A DNA stretch of 61,327 nucleotides from Carex sylvatica (Eukaryota; Streptophyta; Magnoliopsida; Poales; Cyperaceae). Of the stretch, positions 32,256 to 44,797 are shown piece by piece (the first letter of the stretch is position 1; the number at the start of each line of letters is the position of its first letter). The position numbers were made by a program, and so were the translations under genes. The DNA is taken from assembly GCA_964058845.1 (NCBI GenBank), contig CAXKVR010000480.1:1-61327 (forward strand), read 5' to 3'. A model generated the notes under the pieces. It saw nothing but the letters and a program-made list of their open reading frames with translations, was not told where the DNA came from and made no database searches.

Positions 32256-33597
32256 TCCTCTAAAATTCATAATATCATATTACCCTCTTAAAATTTTAAA
32301 AACTCACAAATTTTTTTTCAATTTATTAGTTTTTATTAAAATTCATTTTAATTTTATAAAATATCTATTTTATCATTTATTAAAAATAAAAAAATATGTA
32401 GCATGTTTAAGAAAATTGTTTAGCATTATATAAAAAAATGTTATTCTTTTTATTGGTCGGTTGTGAAGGCAAATGGTTGATTTTCTTACTTTTGACATGC
32501 ACAAAAGTGTGTGCCTTAATACCATTGTGTATGGTTCACAAATTGAGAAATAAATCACTTGCACTCGAAAACTGACCAATCAGAAGACTAAACATTTTTC
32601 TTACATAAACTATTTTTTTTTTTTATTAACGAGTAAAATGAGAAATTTGTAAATTTTAAATAAGTTTTAATAGAAAAATAATAATAAATTGGGTAAATTT
32701 GTGAGATTTAAATTTATAGGGGTATATATGTTATTATAAATTTTAGAGGCAAAATACGTAATTTTGAAGTTTTTAAGGAATATAAAATTCTCCCATAAAT
32801 AGCAGGTTTTATTATACGCGTAAGAATGGTCGTGAAAATACTGCAAATCAATTATATTCGACCAGATCAAGGTAGCTGGAAAAAATCGACCTTTTATTTT
32901 ATTTATTCAATTTATAACGGTGACTCTTTCAGTTTGAAGATTCAACAATGGAGGGAAAAATAAATAAATAAAACGTAGGAAAAGGACTTCAATGAAAATG
33001 ACTCGTGCGCAATGAAGGGGTGTCTTTAGGAAAAGGTCAAATTGGGTCATGTCATATTTTAAAAAATCGGAGATATTGGCCAACAAGCTGATAATCATTC
33101 GGCCTCAAATGTCAATTTTTTTTTAATGAGGGTTGGCAGTCGCTCAAATGTCAAATTTTGAATGCACTTAATCAAATAATCTAATTACATTGCGAGTAAA
33201 TATTACAACCCGATCCCGATGTTTTATTCACCCGATTAAATCTCCAAATTAATTTTTCAATTTTCGGTGGACGTAGCTCAAATTTTGTCTGTTCTATTTA
33301 TGTTATTTTTGCTCTAAATTTTTCCATCCTGGTTGATTTTTGCAGCGAATGTTTATTCAAAATCGATCCTGTAAAGAATTTTTTTTCTCGTAAAAATGAT
33401 CCTCTATAGATGATTTTATATATTGTTTGTTAAAAAGTGACTTTTATAGTTTTAAGTTATAAAGACAAGTTCATATTATGGAAAAAAGTCAAGTTCATAT
33501 TAGGCCGAAAAATTTGCATTAAATTGACATTAGTTGAGAATTTCCCAACAGAAAGATTTGAATAAAAAAAGCCTGGGGAACAGTTGCGTGAATGAAA
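32256..33597. other. AT-rich spacer
   Basis: About 1.3 kb without a gene. No clear terminal repeats or coding frames seen. Confidence 0.5.
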
Positions 33598-33925
33598 ATC
33601 AACACTAACTTCAAAATCGATTGAATAGACTTTAAACGACTAATTCAAATCGTTCAAACCGATTTACTTTATGAGTGATGTGTTTACATGCAAAAGTTTT
33701 ATATTTTCGAATTATTTTAGTATCAAATCAAGCTGTAAAAATGTTGAAAAATGAATGTATTAAAATTAACTTTAAAACTCACACATTTGACCACTTGATT
33801 TTATACTAAATAAATTCAAAAAACTATAAATTTTAATGTAAACGCACAACTAATAAAGTAGATATGTTTAGATTCACCGTTTAAAATCGATTTAATGAGT
33901 TTTAAAGTTGATGTTGTATAGACTG
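33598..33925. repeat. Foldback (MITE-like) element
   Basis: Arms of about 130 bp (33600-33735 against 33800-33925) share, inverted, blocks such as AAATCGATT, TTTACATGCAAAAGTTTTATA-like and TAGTATCAAATCAAG-like words. A diverged single-arm relative is near 45680-45840. Non-coding. Confidence 0.6.
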
Positions 33926-34155
33926 AAATGACACTGATGTTATAAGTATTTAAATTAGTTGAAGTTGTAAGTATTAAATTAGTTACTTATTATAACTAGT
34001 TGAAGTTGTAAGTATTAAATTAGTTTGGTAAAAAAACGAGCACGTTATAAGGAGCCAAGGAGGCCATGCAGCTAGAGTGGAAAAAACGTATCGTGCTGTG
34101 CTGTGATTAACGTGATTTTAATCTCGTGTCGTGCCGTGATCAAAATGTCAAAGGG

Positions 34156-37100
34156 TATTGCAAGATTTACACAGATGTCATGGTGCCAGCTGTTCTCTGT
34201 GTTTGGAATGTTGACAGCCTCAATTTTCTGGATTGATTCTCCTTTATTGTATTTCCTTAGTTATGTTATTTGCTAGATTGCATTTCTATGTTTAGACTAC
34301 AGCCTCTATTATTTGTACTGCTAGCCTTAGGTTTTCTTTCTCATAACTAAAATATGTATCTCAAAACTTCTATGCAATAAACAAAGGGAGGGAGGGAAGA
34401 TTTCTGGGAGCGTTGTGTCACTTCTATTCTCTTATTAAATTCTTTATGGTATCAGAGCAGGAATTGATTAAGGTACCAGATTGCTGATGGCCATGCCGAA
34501 GGTAATCTGAATATCTTGAATCCTTCCTGGTCTCTTTCTCTATTCGTGTACCAGTATATCTCCCTCCATATTCAGTACCTAGTACAAGCCTACCATCAAA
34601 CCAATTTCTCTAAACTCTAAAATCTCATGGCTGACTCAAACTCAAGAAACCTCACCAATTTCCTGTTAAACGGCACAAATTACCTGACCTGGGCACAAGC
34701 TGTGAGATTGGCGCTAGGAGGAAAAATCAGACTTGGGCATGTTACTGGTACAACAACAAGGCCGACTGAAGCAGGCAATAGGCAGGATGAATGGGTGGCC
34801 AATGACCTGCGCGTTATGTCTTGGCTTTGTAATGCAATGGAACCCAAAGTCTACGAGATATTTGCTTTCGCTAGTTCTGCCAAGGAAATGTGGGATTCAC
34901 TATACGAAATGTATGGGAATTCAAATAACTCGTCTCGTATATTCAAAATTCAACAGAAACTGGTTACTCTCAACCAAGAACCAGAACAACCAGTAATGGA
35001 ACATTTCGGAAAAATGAAACAATTATGGGAGGAGCTGCGACTCCATCGACCACCTGCTGCAACAGTAAACGAGTACCTCAAAAGAGAAGAACAGGATCGA
35101 GTTTTTCGGTTTTTGGCAAGCCTCACACCAGAGTTCGAGGAGACTAGGAGAGATATACTGATGCGGCCTGAACTTCCATCACTCAACACTGTGTATGCTA
35201 TTCTACAAAGTGAAGAGACAAGGAAGAAAGTCATGGGTAGAAATCCAAAGGTAAACAACTCTCTAAACAACTCTGAAAATTTTGCCCATTTCTCATCTAG
35301 AACATGAGATAACAGTAAATGGAGCAAAGGAAAGGGAAATCGACCATACTGTGATCATTGCAACCGTAGCGGCCATATCAAGGACAAATGCTGGGTACTC
35401 TACCCACATTTAAAACCTAACAGAAATAGGCACAATGAAACTCATCTGACAACAAAATCTGAAGATAGCAACGTTCAACACAAGCTCGAGCAGATGACCA
35501 AACAACTTGAGTTTCTAATGAAGACATGCGCCACTAATGCTGAATCTTCCTTTGCTGGTCCAGGTGGTGAAACTTCAAATGCTGTAAAACATATTGGTAA
35601 TCAATTAGCTTTATCTAACGCTTCCTGTTCCAAGATTATTGTAGATTCAGGTGCTACTGATAATATGTTCACCACAAATAAAGTTTTAAACAAATGGCAA
35701 CCAAAAAATACATACTCTCATGTTACTGTGGCAAATGGCTTTTCAATACCTACCAAGGGATCAGGCAAAGCCCGAATCTTCTCAAAAGAAATTGATGTTA
35801 CAGTTGTTCCAGAATTGAAGGCTAATTTACTATCCATTAGCAAATGCACTAACCAATGGAATTGTAATGTTCTCTTTACTCCCCAGAGAGTAGTGTTCCA
35901 GGACCGAACTTCCGGGAAGAAGATTGGTGACGGAAGAATGGTTGATGGATTGTATCTGATTGAGCTGGATATTTCAGCATTAGCCGTAACACACGTTGGT
36001 GTCTCTTCAGCCGAGCTTTGGCACAGGAGATTAGGACACCCCTCTAACAAGATTCTCCAGATTTTAAATTTGTCTTTTCTTAATAATATTAAGACTTGTG
36101 ATCCTTGTCAATTTGCAAAACTTCATAGATTACCATTTCCAAAACATTTAAATAAATCTAATGAGTTATTTGGATTAATTCACTCTGATGTCTGGGGTAA
36201 TGCACCAATTGAATCTAAAGAGGGTTTCAAGTACTTTGTTACATTTATTGACGATAAATCACGTGCCACATGGCTATACTTGCTTAAGTCAAAAAAAGAA
36301 GTATGCTCAATTTTTCAAGATTTTTGCAGCATGATTGAAAATCAATTCAACACTACTATTAAGGTTCTTAGAACCGATAATGGTACAGAGTACATGAATC
36401 ACAACTTTCAAACTTTTCTTCGTAGCAAAGGTATAATACATCAAACCTCTTGCGTCGGTACTCCCCAACAAAACGGCATAGCCGAAAGGAAAAATCGTCA
36501 CTTGTTAGAGGTAACTCGTGCGTTACTGTTCTCAGCAAACTTGCCTAAGGTTTACTGGTCATACGCTGTACTTGCAGGATGCTATCTAATAAACCGACTA
36601 CCTAGTCGAGTACTTGATTTTCAAAGCCCTTTTGAGATTCTGTATAATCGAAAGGCAGATATTTCTCACTTACGAGTTTTCGGGTGTATTTGTTTCGTAC
36701 ATTCTCAAAATGCAGGCAAGTTAGATCATCATGCGGAAAAATACATATTTTTCGGGTATTCCTCAACGCAAAAAGGATATAAGTGCTACAGTCCCAAGTC
36801 AAGGCGCTTATTTGTGTCCCGAGATGTACGGTTTGATGAAGAACAAATGTACTATACATAAGAGAAACAAAGAGAGAAAACTGATTTTCCAGTCAGCCCA
36901 AATCCAATTGAACTTGAGATCGATCCCGAATGTTACCATCCAAGCCCCTTAGGTGAGCCACAGCAGGAAAGCCCGGATGAAGATGTTGGGCCGAATGAAG
37001 CTGAGGTCGAACCTGCAGGGGAGGGAGAGCCTACAGGGGAGGGAGAACTCGAAGTTGAATATGGGCCAGCTGAAGCTACGGTTAGGAGATCTAGTCGCAC

Positions 37101-39057
37101 TGTCAGGCCCTCAGTTCGGCTACAGGACTTCATCACATATCATACCTCACAATATCCGATTCAAAACTGCGTAAGGTACGACAAATTATCACCAAATTAT
37201 TGTACTTTTCTAGCTGAGATTGAAACAAATCCAGAACCAAATAATTTTGAAGAAGCAAGTAAACAGAGTCAATGGATTAATGCTATGAATGAGGAACTTG
37301 AGGCCTTGAACCGAAATAAAACCTGGGAACTAGTAGAATTACCAATTGGAAAGAAAACAGTTGGGTGTCGTTGGGTTTACAAGACCAAATACAAAAGTGA
37401 CGGTATAGTAGAAAGACATAAAGCGAGACTGGTTGCCAAAGGATATACTCAAACTTACGGGATAGATTATAAAGAAACCTTTGCACCTGTAACCAAAATG
37501 AATACTGTTCGCACTGTCATGTCAATTGCCACAAATTGCGACTGGCCATTGTTCCAAATGGATGTGAGAAATGCTTTTCTCCATGGAGAACTGGAGGAAG
37601 AGGTGTATATGGATGTGCCACCTGGGCTGCACACATCAAGTGAGAATAGACTCGTATGCTGTTTAAAAAAGGCTATATATGGATTGAAACAATCACCTCG
37701 CGCATGGTATGGCAAGCTGAGTACTACACTTAACAGAATCGGATTCAAGCGTAGTGCAGCTGACACTTCCATGTTCACTAAGACATCAAGTCAAGGTATT
37801 GTGATTATTTTAATATATGTGGATGATCTAGTAATCACTGGTAGTGATCCAACAGGGATAAAAGATCTCAAATTGCACCTTGGCAAGGAATTTGATATCA
37901 AAGATCTCGGTAGTTTGAAATATTTTCTTGGCATTGAAATTGCTCGTTCCTCCAAAGGTCTTTTTTGTTCCCAAAGAAAGTATGTGTTGGACTTACTTAG
38001 GAAAACTGGAAAGATGGGAACCAAGCCTGCAAGTGTTCCAATGGAGTACAATAACAAGAGCATTCATGATACTGAGCCACTTGAAGATATTGGTGTTTTT
38101 CAACGAATTGTAGGTAAGTTAATCTATCTTACTATTACTAGACCAGATATATCTTACGCTGTCAGTTTATGCAGAAACCCTTAAAAGGTCACATGGAGTT
38201 AGTTAATCAATTATTGAGATATTTGAAGGCCTCACCAGGAAGAGGTATTCTGATGAAAAATAATGGGCGAACCGACATAGTGGCATATACGGATGCTGAC
38301 TGGGCAGGCAATCCGATTGACAGAAAATCTACTACGGGCTTCTGCATGTTTGTAGGAGGAAACTTAGTTACATGGAAGAGCAAGAAACAAACAGTAGTAG
38401 CAAGATCCAGCGCGGAGGCAGAATATCGTGCTATGGCCGCTGCAACTAGTGAAATCATTTGGCTAAGGCTGTTACTTCATGAATTGGGGTTCAGTCTTGA
38501 TGGTAGACCTACACAGCTATTTTGCGACAATCAGGCGGCCATCCAAATAGCATCTAATCCAGTATTTCACGAAAGAACTAAGCACATCGAAGTGGATTGC
38601 CACTTCATAAGAGAGAAAATCTTGGATAAAACTATTGAGACTCCTCATATTCGCAGTACAAGTCAATTGGCAGATATTTTCACCAAGGCATTGGCTAAGG
38701 GAATGTTTGAAGGAATAAGAGGCAAGCTAACCTCTGATGAACTCTTCGGTACAGCTTGAGGGGGAGTATTGCAAGATTTACACAGATGTCATGGTGCCAG
38801 CTGTTCTCTGTGTTTGGAATGTTGACAGCCTCAATTTTCTGGATTGATTCTCCTTTATTGTATTTCCTTAGTTATGTTATTTGCTAGATTGCATTTCTAT
38901 GTTTAGACTACAGCCTCTATTATTTGTACTGCTAGCCTTAGGTTTTCTTTCTCATAACTAAAATATGTATCTCAAAACTTCTATGCAATAAACAAAGGGA
39001 GGGAGGGAAGATTTCTGGGAGCGTTGTGTCACTTCTATTCTCTTATTAAATTCTTTA
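34156..39057 (+). mobile_element. Copia retrotransposon with identical LTRs
   Basis: 4.9 kb. LTRs 34156-34446 and 38767-39057 (291 bp) appear identical by eye. Termini are TA...TA (TATTGCAAG ... TTCTTTA) rather than TG...CA. The primer site TGGTATCAGAGC follows the 5' LTR and a G-rich polypurine tract (GAGGGGGAG) precedes the 3' LTR. A clean 5-bp target duplication is not evident: left flank AAAGGG, right flank GGTGATC. Confidence 0.92.
34627..38759 (+). pseudogene. Copia gag-pol polyprotein, disabled
   Basis: One frame starts MADSNSRNLTNFLLNG (gag, UBN2-type). It passes the zinc knuckle CDHCNRSGHIKDKC, protease IIVDSGATDNMF, integrase (HRRLGHPSNK, SDVWG, RTDNGTEY, GIAERKNRH) and RT with IYVDDLVITG, then RNase H (AYTDADWAGNPIDRKSTTG, VARSSAEAEYRAM). 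Three breaks: TGA at 35305-35307 (between gag and the knuckle), TAA at 36859-36861 (after integrase), and a frameshift near 38165-38185, where RT joins RNase H at a small deletion between CAGT repeats. Otherwise well conserved, fitting a young insertion. Confidence 0.92.
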
Positions 39058-39402
39058 GGTGATCACGGCACGCGAGTCATGCCGTGACTATTTACGTGCC
39101 GTGTTCAAACATAACTAGTCACGTTTAACTATTTTTTTCATAATTTAAGTTAGTTTTTTCAAGATTCACTATTTGATTAAGACCTAACGGTGCTAATTAT
39201 ACATGATTCGTGTGATTACGTGCTGTGATCAGATCTTTTGTGATCTTTTGTGTGCCGTGACCAAAATATCAAGGGATTGTCACGGCACACGAATAATCAC
39301 AGTACGCAACACACGAATCATGACACAGAACAATAACACATACCGTACCGTTTCGTGACAGAGTCGGCTCCGCTGTGCCATTTTTTCCACACTACATGCA
39401 GC

Positions 39403-39620
39403 ACTTGGCACCTTTTAGGTAGCACATTAACTAATACAATATGTTGGAGTTTTTTTATAGAGATTATATTTGAGAACTATTATCTTATTTATCGAATCAT
39501 TAATTGTTCATGGTTATTTAAAAATTACACGAAACCCAATAATTTCCGGATACGGAGTCCTAAACGGAGCGGATATCCGGACTCTAATAAAAGAGAAATT
39601 AATATTTGCTATAGGTGGAA
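39403..39620. other. Spacer with start of a repeat-rich remnant
   Basis: AT-rich. At 39550-39585 there is an AAACGGAGCGGATA word that is the complement of the element end at 40060-40078, so this may be the left side of the remnant ending at 40086. Confidence 0.4.
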
Positions 39621-39746
39621 TTTGAACCCATGTACTTTCATCTCAAGATCTTTGAACTAAGTTTCAAACCACTACACCACAACTTTGAACCCATGTACTT
39701 CCATCTCAAGATCTTTGAACTAAGTTTCAAACCACTACACCACAAC
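39621..39746 (-). repeat. Tandem duplicated tRNA-like segment
   Basis: Two 63-bp copies (39621-39683, 39684-39746) differing at one base. On the minus strand each reads GTGGTGTAGTGGTTTGAAAC ... CATGGGTTCAAA, resembling a tRNA/SINE A-box to B-box span, but both boxes are imperfect. Not a functional tRNA gene. Confidence 0.6.
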
Positions 39747-39889
39747 TTCTTTTGTTACCATTCCTTTATTTGATATATATATTATATTAATATATTATCT
39801 CTCATCTCTCCATCTACTTATAGTTATCATTAATATTTATATTTAATTTTTTAATTAATATTTGTATCTTAGAAATTTATATATCTTAA

Positions 39890-40086
39890 TTATCCGACCA
39901 TTATTCGTTTTATATCCGTATTTAAATCCGTATCCGTGAACTATCCATTCCGTATTCGTATCTGTTTAAGGCGAATTTGATTTTGAATTTTAATATCTAT
40001 TTACTATCCGTATCCGTATTCGTATCCGCTCATTATCCGACAGATGCGGATATGGCATGAGCATTATCCGCTCCGTTTACACCCCT
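39890..40086. mobile_element. hAT-like remnant with TATCCGTATCCG repeats
   Basis: Ends GTTTACACCCCTA, the same terminus as element H3, preceded by many ATCCGTATCCG-like words. The left end and target duplication could not be identified. Confidence 0.5.
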
Positions 40087-40559
40087 ACCTGGTACGCTCC
40101 TTTATTCTTTTATTATTTTCATTAATTAAACCAATAAATTGGTTACATGTAAGAGTTGACGCCTGATTTTTTAAGTTCAAAAACCATTTCACATTGGAAT
40201 AATCGATTTCCTCTGATACAAGAAAAATAATACAAACGTGTGTTTCAATCTGGATATAACTCAGTTTACCGTCTGAATACATCAAGTAGGAATAATAAAA
40301 TTGGAAGCCACGTTGGAGGCAAATCTGGTTTTTGTGAAAATAAATATTGAAAATTTTGACAAAGTCTAATTGATTTTGGCATAAAAATTAGAATATTTGA
40401 AACAGTTGTAGAGATCTCAGTTGGAAATAAATATTGACGTCTATATCTCACGGGATAATTTAAAATAATATTGATGTTTTACTGATAACACCAATTTATA
40501 TAGCGAAAATCATTATTTTATGTACGAAAAATGATAAAAAAGCGTATGTAAAGTATTTA

Positions 40560-42170
40560 TTTTTCTGAATTATTCACCGCAAACGTGTTTTTAGGCTATT
40601 TTGGTAGGTTTTGGAGAAAATTGCGTATCTAGACCGGAAATAGAGCAAAAATATCATATTTAGGCCAATTCTGAAGGAAACGTTAAAATAGGGCATCACA
40701 TGGAGTATGCAACACCTTACACGAATTGCACAACATGCAACATGGTGAAAACATAGAAAAATCTGCTAAATCAAGTGCCGTGTGGACTGGAGTAGGCTGT
40801 ATGCGGGCTCCACGCCTAGGCCGCAAGGGCACACGGATTGAATCCGTGAACTGTCTTGGTTGGATTAAATCTCGACCGTTGAGCAGTAACCTTCTAGAAG
40901 GACGAACCTAAAGCCGTGGCAGGACTTGCTATGATTGGAGGTTTATAATTGGTGCATCATTTATGGCATGAGAGGCTAATATTAGCCATGAAATGCTAAA
41001 GATAGCCTCCATGATCTTCATGGTTGCACCCTTAGAATTACTATATAAGGGTACTCTTCATGTAATAAAATTTAGTGTGCATATTTTAGTTGTGTAAGTC
41101 CAGAGATTAGAGTAGAATAGTGTGTGTAAATTCTGGAGTTGGAGAAGGAAAAGCGCTCGAAGTCTAAGGTGGGAGAAGAATGCGTCATCTAAGGAAGAAT
41201 GGTCTTCAATCTTTAAGGGTTGTGGTTATGTCTTTCTTATTTTATTCATTTTATTTTGTCATGGCTTTGAGTAGCTAAGCTTCTCATCTCTAGGGTTTGG
41301 ATGTATTAAATTTTATATTATCTCTTTATATATTTATTTTTCTCTTATGTCTATTTGAGATTTCATTATTATTTGGATGTTATTGAAATATATCATTGCA
41401 TACATAGTTCTGTCTACTATATGCCAATGTCATCCACATACTAATAGGTGTAAGGTCATCATATATGGTAACAGACGTATACGAGTAAGTACCAAGCACT
41501 TCGGCTAACGAGCCTTGACAGCGGTTCAAAGACTACAGTTAGAACCCAGTGGGCTCCCTTGACATGATATAGATTAGATTGCATGTTAAATTATAATTAG
41601 AAATTTATTTATTACTTTGTAATAAGTAGGATTTATGGTTATTACTTAGCGAGTAATATGGGAATGTGATTAATTAGATTAGTGTGAGTGGTTTAATTAT
41701 ATTATATCCTGTGATAATCTGAATTGTTCCCCACAAGCCGACCTTAGAGTCAAAGAACCTTTCAAATACGCATAAGACCGAACCTAGGCGTTCGTAGGAA
41801 ATTATAGTACCGGTGTGCGGCTGTCTGCGGGGTGGTTTATACTGTATGCGGGTTAGTGACAGTGTCGTATACGGGTAACCATGAATGCCATAAATATATT
41901 ATGAAATAATTAGAAGGATATGATCTAAAACCCTATAAGCTCCATATTTTCTGGTTTACAGCAATTAACATCTCCATCTAAAATCTAGTCAGAGTAAACT
42001 GTAAAATCACCATATACTTATTATTATTAGTAGTACACACAAACCAAACAAACCGGAAAATCTAGACTAGTATAACGTTGTTAATCATTCTAAGATCTAT
42101 CTCTGTGGATTGACACCCGACACTACTATACAGTAGAATTTAAGCACTTGTAATCCGACAGAGTAGAATT
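40560..42170 (+). mobile_element. Probable solo LTR (Ty3/Gypsy type)
   Basis: No coding frame, but LTR-like landmarks in order: a GC-richer 5' part, CTATATAAGGG near 41040 (core promoter), GAGTAGCTAAGCTTCTC...CTAGGGTTTGG near 41270, and TCTCTGTGGATTGACACCCG near 42100. The last is a motif common near the 3' end of Tat/Athila-type LTRs. Exact ends and target duplication not found; no internal domain adjoins. Confidence 0.4.
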
Positions 42171-43184
42171 AGAGTAACTAAGTATATATTTTATTTACTG
42201 AAAGTTAGTATTACTATTTTGATCCATCATTTACAATTCTTTGGACCAAAATCGTTTGATTTATCTGTTTATAATCCATTTATGTTACATCAACTCAACT
42301 ATTTATTATTATGAGATCAAAGCCTTTAGATTAATTTTGACCGAAATCATTAATTTAGGTTCGAATTTACAACGATTTTATAGTATTAAATAATAAATTA
42401 ATTAAATGTGTGACACAACGATATTTGATTTGCAGAAATAAAACAAATGGTGATAATGCGAGTTTTCAATTTTTAAGCTGACTGGTATGATTTCCGAGTG
42501 CGTATCCTCTGAGATATCTCAGATTTTGCGTGACTGACGTGTCCAGTGCTTATTCGGGAATAGCGTAGGAGGCTGCTATTATTTTAGACTTGAAATTCGT
42601 ATATAACATATTTAAACGGTTGAGATTTTTCAAAAAGTCACGCAAAATATGAGAAATAACACATCTAATTTATTTATTTTTTTAGTGTAAAAAAATAGAG
42701 AATCAACATCTTTTATGCAACAAGTAACATTTTATCCAACTAATTGGAATGATTTTATTATGTCCATTTTTTCAAAAGTCAGACCGAAGCAACTTTATTT
42801 TCCAAATTCTCGCATGCTATAATATACGGTGATGCTCTCAAGTCTCAACTATCACAACTTGGAATAAAAAAAAATATATTTGTGTATAAAATGGAGATAA
42901 CAAAAAGACACTATTTATGTTTCTGGTGGGATCATCAATGGAGCTGTCAGAATATGCTTTGCCAGTAACAAAAGAGAAAAAGATGTTAAGTGTGCAGATC
43001 AGAAAATATTAAAAAAAAAAAACTAAAAAGTGATCGAGCACTGATTAAAATAACTCAAGAGTGATAAATCAATTCATAATTTAATATAAAGAAAAGATTA
43101 ACAGCTCATCCAGCCTAGGAGCATTATTGTTTGTTACAGTTAATAAACTAGGAAACCTTTTTTGTATTGTACTTTGAATGTGTA
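42171..43184. other. AT-rich spacer
   Basis: About 1 kb. No gene, terminal repeat or conserved block recognised. Confidence 0.5.
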
Positions 43185-43192
43185 GTCGTCAC

Positions 43193-43768
43193 TAGAGGAT
43201 TGCAAATACCCGATGGGGGCGGACCCGACCCGTACCCGCCCGTGCCCGGTACCCGGGTTATTCGTGCCCGAGCCCGGGTATGGGTCGGGTAAACGGGTAC
43301 ACGGGTACGGGTAAAAAATGGGTAGGGTACGGTTATTTGGTTCAAAACCCGAGCAAATCCGGTCCGATTTACGCCCGACCCGACCCGACCCGACCGACCT
43401 GATCCGGACCCGGACCCGACCTGGACCCGACCCGGACCCGACCCCGAACTCGTTAAAAAATTCAAAAAAATTCAAAAAAATTCAAAAAAAATTCAAAAAA
43501 ATTCAAATTTTTTTGAAATTTCGAATTTGCCGCCTAAAAAAACAGAAAAAAAAAAAAAAAAAAACGGGTACCCGACCCGGACCGCCCTACCCGTGCCGGG
43601 TACCACGGGCACGGATATAACTCGGGTCGGGTACGGATTTTGAAAAATATACCTGAGTATACCCGACCCGAGATACCCGTATACCCGACTTACCCTACCC
43701 GACCCAAACCCGTACCTGACCCCAGATACGCCCGGTCCGCTCGAACCCGGTCCGAGAGCAAACCTCTA
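43193..43768. mobile_element. hAT-like non-autonomous element (H2), ACCCG-rich
   Basis: Ends TAGAGGATTGC and GCAAACCTCTA; perfect 8-bp target duplication GTCGTCAC (43185-43192 and 43769-43776). Inside are dense ACCCGACCCG/GGGTACCCG words and an ATTCAAAAAA repeat. The long open frames here are artefacts of the repeat. 576 bp, no transposase. Confidence 0.85.
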
Positions 43769-43776
43769 GTCGTCAC

Positions 43777-44227
43777 GAATATACAAATCAATATTAATAA
43801 GTCAACATATATATAGTAGTAGGTTAAATTAAGCTATTCACATGCCCCACAAAACACATTATACTAAATATACAGTATACCATATCATTTGTAAATTTAA
43901 ATTTAAGCTGTATGAGCTAACAATGAAAACTTGTACAAATATAATAATACGAAAACTGAATAGGCCCAAAATGATTAAATGGGCTTATTAACCACACTAA
44001 ATAAGCCCATAATTTTTTTTTTTTTTTTTTCTTTGTTACTTCCGTTCTTTTCGCCTTTGTTCTTTCTTCCAAAAATATCTTATTCCGTTCTTTGCAACAG
44101 TTTGAGATTAAAAACATCTTATAGTCTGTTTTTTTTTTTTTGCAAAATGCATGGGCTACAACGAACATTGAATTGCAAAAAAAAGGCCCAAATAGCTAGT
44201 TAAAAGGAATGATGCAAGGATAATATC
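43777..44227. other. AT-rich spacer
   Basis: Contains long T and A tracts; no gene seen. Confidence 0.5.
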
Positions 44228-44235
44228 ATTAGAAT

Positions 44236-44789
44236 TAGGGTTGTCAAAAAAGCTCGCGGCTTGTGGCTCACCTCTAGCTCGCTCGCTAACAGTTCGCTCG
44301 GTAGTGGACCGAGCTGTTAACGAGCCAGCTCGGTCCAGGTTCGGGCCAAAATAAACGAGCTGAGTCAAGGGTCAGCTCGGACCGGGCCAGCTCGGCTCGT
44401 TAAGCTACAGTGGATTTAGGATTTAGCCCCGTATAATTTTAAGTCCAGTCCTATTTTCAAAAACGCAATTATGCAAAATTGATGTATTTTTGATTTGAGA
44501 AGAAAAAATATGGGATTCAGTTGCTTGAAGATGTGTTTGCTGGACGATTTCTTAAATTTTTTGAATGAGCTTTCTTATTTTTATATTTTTGAATTTGCAT
44601 AATAGCAGCCTAATAAAATCTAGCGAGCCAGCTCGTCAGCTCACGAGCTAGTTCGAGCTGACTTCTCACAAGCGAGCCAAGAGTTTTTGGCTCGGGTGAC
44701 CTAGGTCCAGCTCATTCGGTCCAGGCTCAGACCAAAATAAACGAGCCGAACTAAGGTCCAGCTTGGCTCGAGCCTCGTTTACACCCCTA
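44236..44789. mobile_element. hAT-like non-autonomous element (H3), GAGCTCGG-rich
   Basis: Ends TAGGGTTGTCAAA and GTTTACACCCCTA; perfect 8-bp target duplication ATTAGAAT (44228-44235 and 44790-44797). Both subterminal parts are built from AGCTCGGCTCG-like words. 554 bp, no transposase. Confidence 0.85.
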
Positions 44790-44797
44790 ATTAGAAT

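Larger units (their letters stand above)
34073..39394. mobile_element. hAT-like non-autonomous element (H1) carrying a nested Copia element
   Basis: Ends TAGAGTGGAAAAAA and TTTTTTCCACACTA, flanked by an 8-bp target duplication CATGCAGC (34065-34072 and 39395-39402). Without the Copia insert (34156-39057) it is about 420 bp and consists mainly of short CGTGCCGTGAT-like repeats. No transposase. Confidence 0.8.

Noticed and set aside
34151..39062. Clean 5-bp target duplication around the young Copia element
   Set aside because: Left AAGGG and right GGTGA do not match; the flanks overlap only partly, so I do not claim one.
40726..40911. Small open frame in the gene-free region near 40.8 kb
   Set aside because: Lies within a probable solo LTR and has no homology that I recognise.
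43140..43620. Overlapping Arg/Gly/Pro-rich open frames on both strands
   Set aside because: Produced by the ACCCG repeats of the hAT-like element; several frames are open at once, as expected of a short tandem repeat.
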